Assembly: GCA_900769885.1 (NCBI GenBank)
Contig: CAAGIG010000066.1
Location: forward strand, 1-36,987
Direction: 5' to 3'
DNA length: 36,987 nt
Source: Rikenellaceae bacterium
Lineage (GTDB): Bacteria; Bacteroidota; Bacteroidia; Bacteroidales; UBA932
The notes under the pieces: generated by a model
What the model was told of the DNA's origin: nothing
Seen by the model: only the letters and a program-made list of their open reading frames with translations
The model's database searches: none
Position numbers and translations under genes: made by a program
Part shown: one piece after another, positions 22,636-30,149 of the stretch
How the letters are laid out: every line of letters starts with the position of its first letter
How positions within the stretch are numbered: position 1 is the stretch's first letter

Positions 22636-23265
22636 ATGATAACATCACTTGATATATTAAAAAATATCGCACTGGGAATTCTCTCCGCAGCACCTTTCGG
22701 ACCTGTAGCATTACTCGTCATAAACAACACCTTAAAATACAATCGCACCAGCGGATTTCTTACAGGCTTGGGAGGAAGTATTGTAGATACAATTTATTGC
22801 ACCATTGCCCTATTTGCCCTATCACTGCTTGGAAGGTTTATTCAAGGCAACCAGCATATCATCTCAATCGTAGGGGGAATCATCATTATCACCATTGGAC
22901 TCCTTTTGGCATTCAAGAAAGAGAAAAAAGAGGAACAAACGACAGTAGAATCTGCCCCAGGAATAAAAGGAACTATAAAATCTACCCTGATAGGGTTATC
23001 AAATCCGGGAGCTCTTATCATTGGAATGTCACTGATAGCTATGCTAAGACTTGGAAAAATGACAGAAACCACCACAGGAACCATTCTTTTCCCTATCTGC
23101 GTATTCATCGGCAGCGGACTATATTGGCTTCTGGCTTCATACCTTATTTCACTTCTTAGAAACAAGATAAACTTCAAGGCATTCAAAATCATCAACAAAG
23201 TTGCCGGAATAGGCATTGCTATCTTTGGTGCAATCCTCATTCTAAAAGGGCTGAAGATCTTATAA
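22636..23265 (+). CDS. LysE-family amino-acid exporter
   Basis: Inner-membrane exporter of the LysE/RhtB superfamily, 209 residues. Hydrophobic segments lie at about 8-30 (ALGILSAAPFGPVALLVINN, containing the family PxGP motif as PFGP), 40-62, 73-90, 115-140, 148-168 and 185-205. LSNPGALIIGMSLIAML near the middle matches the conserved 'NP.a..' element of the second repeat. Length and topology are typical of the family. The start is ATG 22636; the frame runs upstream into the terminator but has no better start. It sits 16 bases downstream of the tRNA terminator, with no room for a promoter between. The substrate is not predictable; lysine export would be a guess, since the lysine operon lies 20 kb away. 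Confidence 0.85.
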   Translation: MITSLDILKNIALGILSAAPFGPVALLVINNTLKYNRTSGFLTGLGGSIVDTIYCTIALFALSLLGRFIQGNQHIISIVGGIIIITIGLLLAFKKEKKEEQTTVESAPGIKGTIKSTLIGLSNPGALIIGMSLIAMLRLGKMTETTTGTILFPICVFIGSGLYWLLASYLISLLRNKINFKAFKIINKVAGIGIAIFGAILILKGLKIL

Positions 23266-23605
23266 AGAAATCACATTCACATCGACAAAATCCAAGTCTT
23301 TAAGGAGAGATATTTTCTAAAGGAATATCAAAAATTTCTATTTATGGATATCATTTCACAAATGTATGTCCATCTCTTAACACACCCTGAAAGGGGCAAA
23401 GATATTCACAGATACGACAAGATGCAAAATTGTTTTTTAAGCACGAAAAGGTCCTATACAGAGGCTGTAAAAAACCTCTTTAAACATCTTCACGAAATGA
23501 TTTTTACTAAAAAACAACAGAATGGAAGCCGATTTTCCTTTAACTACGACAACACTTTCATTCCCACCTGTAACACATTATATCTCAATACAAATAACAA
23601 TATTG
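23266..23605. other. Gene-free gap between LysE-type gene and folC
   Basis: About 340 bases between two convergent genes. A 91-codon frame (23344-23619) is present but overlaps folC, resembles nothing I know and has a low-complexity Asn/Tyr/Thr tail, so I do not call it. A weak GATATT/AATATC hairpin at about 23309-23329 could end LysE transcription. The palindromes at the folC end are listed separately. Confidence 0.45.
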
Positions 23606-23631
23606 TTACATATTCGTAACATTTTTGTTAC
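23595..23631. repeat. Interlocking palindromes at the folC 3' end
   Basis: TAACAATATTGTTA (23595-23608) is a perfect 14-base palindrome. It overlaps GTTAC-6-GTAAC (23605-23620), which overlaps GTAAC-6-GTTAC (23616-23631). The three GTTAC/GTAAC words are spaced exactly 11 bases apart start to start, about one helical turn. The last codons and stop of folC lie inside. It could be a terminator for folC or a protein-binding site. Confidence 0.5.
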
Positions 23632-24937
23632 CGTCAAAAATAGGGAGAAATTCAGCCACAACAAAGCTACTTCCGCCGATAAACACCACATCCTCTTCGC
23701 GAACAACACTCATTAGCTTATCATAAGCCTCCACAATACTATTGGATACGATCGAGGATAGACTCTCAGAAGATGCACCCCTACCCTTTCTGGAATCATC
23801 AATTATAGTTCTGAGTTCATCAGCATTTTTTGCACGCATTCCTTGTGCCTGAGTATAGATATACAACCCCTCAGAAGGATACAAATGGCTTACTCCTTCT
23901 ATATCCTTATCTCCTGCCATTCCCAAAACCATTATGAGTCTCCTCCCTTTGGAAAGTTCCTCGAGTTGTTTCATAGAGACCTCCAGGGCCTGCTCATTGT
24001 GTCCGATATCACAAATCACATAAGGTTTCTCTGACAAAACCTCCCATCTCCCTCTGAATGATGTATTTTTTGCTGTATTGTAAATAATCTCCTTATTTTC
24101 AAGCACCAGATTGAGATAATCGGGCGACATAGTATTCAACGCCGCGCAGACTGTTGCGATATTCAATAGTTGCACAGACGACTTCAGATCCATCCTGTGG
24201 AGTTCAAATTCAGAAGCATATCCTCTATACAAAAGATCGGAACTTTGAATGCATTCAGATTCTGACTCTGCCGCAATATCTTTTAGAACTTGCAATGGAG
24301 CACCTGATATAGAGCCAATTACAACAGGTATACTTTTTTTGATGATACCTCCTTTTTCATAAGCAATCTGCTCCAGAGTATCTCCCAGAATGTATTTATG
24401 GTCATACCCTATCGATGTGATTATGCTCAAAACAGGAGTAATGACATTGGTCGAATCAAATCTGCCTCCCAATCCTGTCTCAATAATCCCGTATTTAACT
24501 CCGCTTTTGGCAAAAAAGTCAAATGCCATAGCAGTGGTTATTTCAAAAAATGAGGGTTGGTTTTGCTCTATATACGAATCATAAGTATCTAAGAATGAGA
24601 GAACTTCCTCTTTAGAAATCATCTCACAGGAAACTTGCCCATTCTCCCCAACAGTGACAATTCTCATCCTCTCCCGAAAATCGACAAGATGAGGAGAAGT
24701 GTATATCCCTATTTTTTCACCTTTTGCACAAAAAGAGAGTGCCCCTGCCAACATATGTGCGACAGATCCTTTGCCATTTGTACCTGCAATATGTATTGTC
24801 TGAAAACCATTTTGGGGATTGCCCATCAGATTACAAAAATCGACCATTCTGTCCAAGCCGGGATGAAATCCACTGACCCCTACTTTTTGGAACGAAGGGG
24901 CTATTTTGAACAACTTTTCTACTCTTTTTTCGTACAT
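23606..24937 (-). CDS. folC: Bifunctional dihydrofolate / folylpolyglutamate synthase
   Basis: Mur-ligase-family enzyme that adds glutamate to dihydropteroate and extends folate polyglutamates. The 443-residue protein starts MYEKRVEKLFKIAPSFQKVG, followed by the family GFHPGLDRM segment. The P-loop HIAGTNGKGSVAHML lies at about 49-63, YTSPHLVDFRERM at about 79-91, ETGLGGRFDSTNVI in the central domain, GYDHKYILGDTLEQIAYEKG with the Mg-binding histidine, and RGRWEVL plus CDIGHNEQALE in the C-terminal domain. Length is normal. It diverges from purL with 89 bases between starts. A near-consensus CATTTTTG lies where a -7 box would be upstream of its ATG. The stop codon is inside the palindrome cluster at 23595-23631. 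Confidence 0.96.
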   Translation of the reverse strand: MYEKRVEKLFKIAPSFQKVGVSGFHPGLDRMVDFCNLMGNPQNGFQTIHIAGTNGKGSVAHMLAGALSFCAKGEKIGIYTSPHLVDFRERMRIVTVGENGQVSCEMISKEEVLSFLDTYDSYIEQNQPSFFEITTAMAFDFFAKSGVKYGIIETGLGGRFDSTNVITPVLSIITSIGYDHKYILGDTLEQIAYEKGGIIKKSIPVVIGSISGAPLQVLKDIAAESESECIQSSDLLYRGYASEFELHRMDLKSSVQLLNIATVCAALNTMSPDYLNLVLENKEIIYNTAKNTSFRGRWEVLSEKPYVICDIGHNEQALEVSMKQLEELSKGRRLIMVLGMAGDKDIEGVSHLYPSEGLYIYTQAQGMRAKNADELRTIIDDSRKGRGASSESLSSIVSNSIVEAYDKLMSVVREEDVVFIGGSSFVVAEFLPIFDGNKNVTNM

Positions 24938-24994
24938 GTTAAAAATTTGTTGGCAAAAATGATAAATATTCTATACTTTTCACAAAATTATCTC

Positions 24995-25002
24995 TATTTT
25001 TG
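24995..25002 (+). promoter_or_regulatory. purL -7 box
   Basis: TATTTTTG matches TAnnTTTG and ends 24 bases before the purL ATG. The -33 element is not clear. No purine riboswitch-like or PUR-box sequence is evident in the 89-base divergent gap with folC. Confidence 0.6.
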
Positions 25003-25026
25003 GATTTATAAATTTTTATAGTTCGT

Positions 25027-28000
25027 ATGGTATACTTTTTTCGCTCCCAAGATGAGCATATTTTAGCGGTTCAAACCCAGAAAGAATTTGTAAAAGAGAC
25101 AATAGATGCTCTTACCTGGCTATTCTCTGAGGCCGAAATGTTAGATATCAAAGTAATTGAAGGCACTTTTATTGGTCCAAGACGTGAGATGATTACTCCT
25201 TGGAGCACCGCTGCTGTTGAAATTACTAAAAATATGAAAATTGAGGGAATTATCCGTATTGAAGAATTCTTCCCTGTAAAAGAGAATCACGACAATGATG
25301 ATTCGATTGTTTACGACAAGATGTTGCAACGTATCTACCACAAATTGGACGAGAACATCTTTACAATCGACAAAAAGCCTGAACAAATCATCCATATCGA
25401 GGATTTTGAAGAGTATAACAAGAAAGAAGGTTTGGCTCTTTCATCAGAAGAGATCCAATATCTTATGGATCTTTCAAAGAAATTGGGACGTCCTCTAACT
25501 GATAGCGAAGTATTTGGTTTCTCGCAAGTTAACTCTGAGCACTGCCGTCATAAAATATTCAATGGAACATTTATCATTGACGGAAAAGAGATGGAATCAT
25601 CCCTTTTCAAAATGATTAAAAAGACTTCTGCAGAAAATCCGGGAAGAATTGTTTCAGCATACAAAGACAATTGTGCATTCATCCAAGGACCTACTGTAGA
25701 TTTATTTACCCCAAGTGCTCCTGATGGTCCAAGTTTCTTCAAAACCCAAAAACAAGAGACTGTCATCTCGATGAAAGCTGAGACCCACAATTTCCCTACA
25801 ACCGTAGAACCTTTCAATGGTGCTGCAACAGGTAGTGGCGGGGAAATCAGAGACAGAATTGCCGGAGGTAAAGGTTCATTCCCATTGGCAGGTACTGCTG
25901 TCTATATGACATCATACCCAAGATTGGAAGAAGGTCGTGCCTGGGAAGCAGTTCCCCCAAGAAAATGGCTATACCAGACTCCCGCAGAGATTCTTATCAA
26001 AGCATCCAATGGAGCATCTGATTTTGGAAACAAATTCGGACAACCACTTATCTGCGGTTCATTGCACACAATGGAACACATTGAAAATGACCCTGATGGA
26101 GCTCAACGCAAATATGGTTTCGACAAGGTGATTATGCTTGCCGGTGGTGTCGGATATGCCAAGAAAGGTGATGCTGCCAAAGGTAAACCTGCTGTAGGTG
26201 ACAATGTTGTCCTTCTTGGTGGTGACAACTACCGTATCGGTATGGGTGGTGGAGCTGTTTCATCAGTTGCTACAGGTGAATACGACAACTCTATCGAACT
26301 AAATGCTATTCAGCGTTCAAATCCTGAAATGCAAAAGAGAGCTTACAATGCAATCAGAGCATTGGCTGAAAAAGACAATAATACCATAGTATCTATTCAC
26401 GACCACGGTGCAGGTGGCCACTTGAACTGTCTGTCAGAACTTGTTGAAGAGACAGGTGGAGACATCTACATCGACAAATTGCCTGTTGGAGACCCTACCC
26501 TTTCAGCTAAGGAAATCATCGGAAACGAAAGTCAGGAAAGAATGGGTCTTGTTATGCATAGTGCTGATACCGAAGAACTAAGAAAAATTGCAGAAAGAGA
26601 AAGAGCTCCTTTCTATGTTATCGGAGATATCACAGGAAGAGACAATTTCACTTTGACAAACAGAAATACAGGCGAAGTTCCTATCGACCTTGCAATTTCT
26701 GATATGTTGGGAAGTACCCCTAAGACCATTATGACAGACAACTCACCTAAAGGTGGTGCAGATGGCAAAGGTGGTTTTGCCCCTATTGAAGATAAATTGA
26801 TTGAAAAATCTGAATCGGAAGTAAAAGATATCATCGAGTCACTGCTTCAACTCGAAAGTGTAGCTTGTAAAGATTGGCTTACCAACAAAGTTGACCGTTC
26901 AGTTACAGGTCTTATCGCTTGCCAACAAACCTGTGGTGAAATCCAGCTTCCTTTGAATAACCTTGGTATAACTGCCATCGGTTATGATGATAAAGAAGGT
27001 ATCGCCGTTTCAATGGGACACGCTCCTACAGCTGCAATGATTGATTCAGCTGCAGGCTCAAGACTCGCTATTTCTGAAGCACTTACCAACATCATTTGGA
27101 CTCCTCTTGCCGACAGCATCAACGGAATTTCATTGAGTGCAAACTGGATGTGGCCCTGTAAAAACGATGGTGAAAATGCGAGACTTTACAATGCGGTTAA
27201 AGGTGCCAGCGACTACGCTATCGCACTTGGATTGAACATCCCGACCGGTAAAGACTCAATGTCAATGACACAAAAATATCCTAATGGAGAAAAAGTGTTG
27301 TCGCCCGGTACATTGATTATCACCGCTACAGGTCAAAGTGATGATGTAAGAGCTACCATCCATCCTAACTTGAAATACACTGAACAATCTGAAATTCTTT
27401 ACATACCTTTTGTAAAAGTAGCAAATTCTGAAGAGTCATTCCCTCTTGGAGGTTCTGCTTATGCACAGATTATCAGTAAGATTGGTCAAAAATCAGCAGA
27501 TATTGAAGATCCTCAATACTTTAAAAATTGTTTCAATGCCCTTCAAAAAGCAATGTTCAATGGCAGAAAAGCAATAATGGCAGGACACGACATCTCAACA
27601 GGCGGTATGATTACCACATTGTTGGAAATGTGCTTCGCAAACAGAGAAGGTGGTCTTCAAATCGACTTGTCGTCATTCAACTCTGCTAACATCCTGTTCT
27701 CTGAAGTTCCGGGTATTATCCTTCAAGTAAAATCAGTTGAAAAAGAATCATTTGTAAAAGAACTGGGAGAGGGCGTTGAATACTATACTATCGGTACAAC
27801 AAATAACGAAAGAGTCCTTAATATAAAATATGGAGCAGCTAACAACCTTTCACTGGATATCGACTCAATGAGAGATGTTTGGTTCAAGACATCATACTTG
27901 TTCGATTCTATCCAAACAGGAAAAGAGTTGGCTACCCAAAGATTCAGCAACTATAAAAACCAACCTCTTGAATATGTATTCCCTGCCCATTTCACAGGAA

Positions 28001-28773
28001 AATACGAAATCCCTGCTCAGAGAACCAAAAATGCTGCGATTATCCGCGAAACAGGTTCTAATGGCGACAGAGAAATGGCCTGGGCATTGTATATGGCAGG
28101 ATTCAATGTTAAGGACGTTCACGTAACTGACTTGGTATCAGGAAGAGAGACTCTCGAAGATGTAAATATGATTGTATTTGTGGGTGGTTTCTCTAATGCC
28201 GACACACTTGGTTCTGCTAAAGGTTGGGCAGGTGCACTTCTATACAACGACAAAGCAAGAGAAGCTATTGACAAATTCTACGCAAGAAAAGATACTTTGA
28301 GTCTTGGTGTATGTAATGGTTGTCAATTGATGGCTGAATTGGGACTTATAACTCCTGACAACAGAAAAGAGTCTCCTAAGATGAAACACAATGATTCACA
28401 CAAATATGAGTCAGCTTTCGTTGGAGTAACTATTGAAGATTCTCCTTCGGTGCTTCTTTCATCTCTAAAAGGTTCTAAATTAGGTATTTGGGTATCACAC
28501 GGAGAAGGTAAGTTCTCATTCCCTAAACCTCTTGAACAATATAATGTTGCTGTAAGATACAACTATAACTGCTACCCTGCAAATCCTAATGGATCACCTG
28601 AAGGTGTAGCCGGAGTTTGTTCTGCAGACGGAAGACACTTGGCAATGATGCCACACCCTGAAAGATGTCTAAGACCTTGGAACTGGGCTTATTATCCAGA
28701 GAGAGACGAGGATATGATATCTCCTTGGGTTGAATTATTTGTAAATGGTAGAAAATGGTTGGAACAACAATAA
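25027..28773 (+). CDS. purL: Phosphoribosylformylglycinamidine synthase, single-chain
   Basis: ATP- and glutamine-dependent conversion of FGAR to FGAM in purine synthesis. The 1248-residue protein is the large single-chain type. An N-terminal PurS-like domain covers about 1-140, and the FGAM synthase core has VNSEHCRHKIFNGTF, TPSAPDGPSFFKTQ, KAETHNFPTTVEPFNGAATG (the nucleotide-binding histidine region) and SIHDHGAGGHLNCLSELVEE. A second pseudo-symmetric half follows with HDISTGGMITTLLEM. The C-terminal glutaminase has nucleophile Cys1096 in LGVCNGCQLMAELG and the His/Glu pair in MPHPERCLRPW. Codon use favours GGT and CTT, indicating high expression. The phoH start lies inside its last 19 bases. 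Confidence 0.97.
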   Translation: MVYFFRSQDEHILAVQTQKEFVKETIDALTWLFSEAEMLDIKVIEGTFIGPRREMITPWSTAAVEITKNMKIEGIIRIEEFFPVKENHDNDDSIVYDKMLQRIYHKLDENIFTIDKKPEQIIHIEDFEEYNKKEGLALSSEEIQYLMDLSKKLGRPLTDSEVFGFSQVNSEHCRHKIFNGTFIIDGKEMESSLFKMIKKTSAENPGRIVSAYKDNCAFIQGPTVDLFTPSAPDGPSFFKTQKQETVISMKAETHNFPTTVEPFNGAATGSGGEIRDRIAGGKGSFPLAGTAVYMTSYPRLEEGRAWEAVPPRKWLYQTPAEILIKASNGASDFGNKFGQPLICGSLHTMEHIENDPDGAQRKYGFDKVIMLAGGVGYAKKGDAAKGKPAVGDNVVLLGGDNYRIGMGGGAVSSVATGEYDNSIELNAIQRSNPEMQKRAYNAIRALAEKDNNTIVSIHDHGAGGHLNCLSELVEETGGDIYIDKLPVGDPTLSAKEIIGNESQERMGLVMHSADTEELRKIAERERAPFYVIGDITGRDNFTLTNRNTGEVPIDLAISDMLGSTPKTIMTDNSPKGGADGKGGFAPIEDKLIEKSESEVKDIIESLLQLESVACKDWLTNKVDRSVTGLIACQQTCGEIQLPLNNLGITAIGYDDKEGIAVSMGHAPTAAMIDSAAGSRLAISEALTNIIWTPLADSINGISLSANWMWPCKNDGENARLYNAVKGASDYAIALGLNIPTGKDSMSMTQKYPNGEKVLSPGTLIITATGQSDDVRATIHPNLKYTEQSEILYIPFVKVANSEESFPLGGSAYAQIISKIGQKSADIEDPQYFKNCFNALQKAMFNGRKAIMAGHDISTGGMITTLLEMCFANREGGLQIDLSSFNSANILFSEVPGIILQVKSVEKESFVKELGEGVEYYTIGTTNNERVLNIKYGAANNLSLDIDSMRDVWFKTSYLFDSIQTGKELATQRFSNYKNQPLEYVFPAHFTGKYEIPAQRTKNAAIIRETGSNGDREMAWALYMAGFNVKDVHVTDLVSGRETLEDVNMIVFVGGFSNADTLGSAKGWAGALLYNDKAREAIDKFYARKDTLSLGVCNGCQLMAELGLITPDNRKESPKMKHNDSHKYESAFVGVTIEDSPSVLLSSLKGSKLGIWVSHGEGKFSFPKPLEQYNVAVRYNYNCYPANPNGSPEGVAGVCSADGRHLAMMPHPERCLRPWNWAYYPERDEDMISPWVELFVNGRKWLEQQ

Positions 28774-30101
28774 AACCTAAAATATTTGTTCTCGATACCA
28801 ATGTGATATTGCACGATAACAGAGCAATATTCAACTTTCAGGAGAACGATATTTACATCCCTGTCACTGTCATCGAGGAACTTGATAAATTCAAGAAAGG
28901 CGATGATGTGCTGAGTTTTAATGCTAGAAATTTTGTCCGTGAACTGGACAAAATTTCCAGCACTACCCTTTTTGATAAAGGTGTAGCTCTTGGCAAGGGA
29001 AAAGGTCATATTAAAATCGAGATGGGACATCCTTATCCTGAGGAAGTTACCAACTCTCTAAGCGATGATATTCCCGACCATAGAATCATCGCTTGTGCAT
29101 TATGGCTCAGAGACCATAATCCCGACAGAAAAGTTATCCTTGTCACAAAGGATATTAATATGAGATTAAAAGCCAAAGCGATGGGCTTGGTTGCTCAGGA
29201 CTATCTTTCGGGACGGGTTGAAGAGAAAAAGATTATAAGAAGTGAGAAAGAAGTAAGAGTTCTCAACAACATTCCTGACGAGATTATACGATTGCTATCC
29301 TCACCAGATAAAACTATCTCCTACTCCCAACTCAATATCAAAAAACAGCCCATCGAAAACCAGCTATATATATTAATAGGTAAAGATAAGGCAAGAGCGC
29401 TGGCAAGATACGACAAGAAAAGGGATCAGATTATCAGTATTGCTCCTGAGCAGGCATACGGAATCAAACCCAGAAACAGTGAGCAATCATTAGCTTTGGA
29501 TGCCCTTTTGAATCCAGAAATTAAGGTTGTTGCGCTGACCGGTGGCCCTGGAACAGGGAAAACCCTTTTGGCTCTGGCAGCAGCCCTTCAGCAGGCCGAT
29601 TCTTATGATCAGATTATCCTATCCAGACCTGTTATTCCTTTGAAACATCAGGATATTGGATTTATTCCGGGATCTGTGGATAAGAAGATTGCCCCTTATA
29701 TGCTCCCTTTGTTTGATAATCTTTCTGTGATAAAAAATTCATTTGCCCCACTATCTGACAATGTTAAACAGATAGATGAAATGTTAAAGAATGAAAAGTT
29801 GATTATCAGTCCTTTAGCATTCATTAGAGGTAGGAGTTTGAGTAAGGTGTTCTTTATAGTGGACGAGTCTCAAAATCTGACTCCAAACGAGATAAAGACT
29901 ATCATTACCAGAGCTGGAGAAGGTGCCAAAATAATTTTCACCGGAGACATTTATCAAATTGACCAACCCTACCTGGATGCACATTCCAACGGACTGACTC
30001 ATCTTTGCGATAAGTTCTTCGGACAAAGGATTTTTGAGCATATTAACTTGTTCAAGGGAGAAAGAAGTAAACTTTCTGACCTTGCCGGTAAACTTTTGTG
30101 A
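28755..30101 (+). CDS. PhoH-family ATPase with N-terminal PIN domain
   Basis: Probable RNA helicase-nuclease (PIN-PhoH2-like architecture) of 448 residues. The PIN domain spans about 8-150: KIFVLDTNVILHD (Asp14), VIEELDKFK (Glu41/42), LSDDIPDHRIIACAL and LVTKDINMRLKAKAMG supply the acidic metal-binding residues. The PhoH ATPase spans about 240-448, with Walker A ALTGGPGTGKTLLAL (263-270), Walker B VFFIVDESQNLTPNEIKTII (Asp370, Glu371) and TGDIYQID. The domain pairing suggests RNA processing or decay in the cytoplasm. The only suitable start is ATG 28755, because the PIN opening begins eight residues later; this overlaps purL by 19 bases, so the two are cotranscribed and probably coupled. Confidence 0.94.
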   Translation: MVGTTIKPKIFVLDTNVILHDNRAIFNFQENDIYIPVTVIEELDKFKKGDDVLSFNARNFVRELDKISSTTLFDKGVALGKGKGHIKIEMGHPYPEEVTNSLSDDIPDHRIIACALWLRDHNPDRKVILVTKDINMRLKAKAMGLVAQDYLSGRVEEKKIIRSEKEVRVLNNIPDEIIRLLSSPDKTISYSQLNIKKQPIENQLYILIGKDKARALARYDKKRDQIISIAPEQAYGIKPRNSEQSLALDALLNPEIKVVALTGGPGTGKTLLALAAALQQADSYDQIILSRPVIPLKHQDIGFIPGSVDKKIAPYMLPLFDNLSVIKNSFAPLSDNVKQIDEMLKNEKLIISPLAFIRGRSLSKVFFIVDESQNLTPNEIKTIITRAGEGAKIIFTGDIYQIDQPYLDAHSNGLTHLCDKFFGQRIFEHINLFKGERSKLSDLAGKLL

Positions 30102-30110
30102 TTTTTTTTA

Positions 30111-30118
30111 TATTTTTG
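30111..30118 (+). promoter_or_regulatory. ppdK -7 box
   Basis: TATTTTTG in the 48-base gap between phoH and ppdK matches TAnnTTTG and is 31 bases before the ppdK ATG. No good -33 TTTG at 19-21 bases is visible. Its presence argues that ppdK is transcribed separately despite the tight spacing. Confidence 0.6.
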
Positions 30119-30149
30119 CACACTCGAAATTTAAAAAACTTTAAATAGT

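Noticed and set aside
22636..23265. Linking the LysE-type exporter to the lysine-fermentation operon
   Set aside because: The two are about 20 kb apart and the LysE superfamily exports many substrates, so a functional link has no sequence support.
23344..23619. A 91-codon plus-strand frame between the LysE-type gene and folC
   Set aside because: It overlaps the folC coding end, has a low-complexity Asn/Thr/Tyr tail formed by the palindromes, lacks a promoter, and resembles no family.
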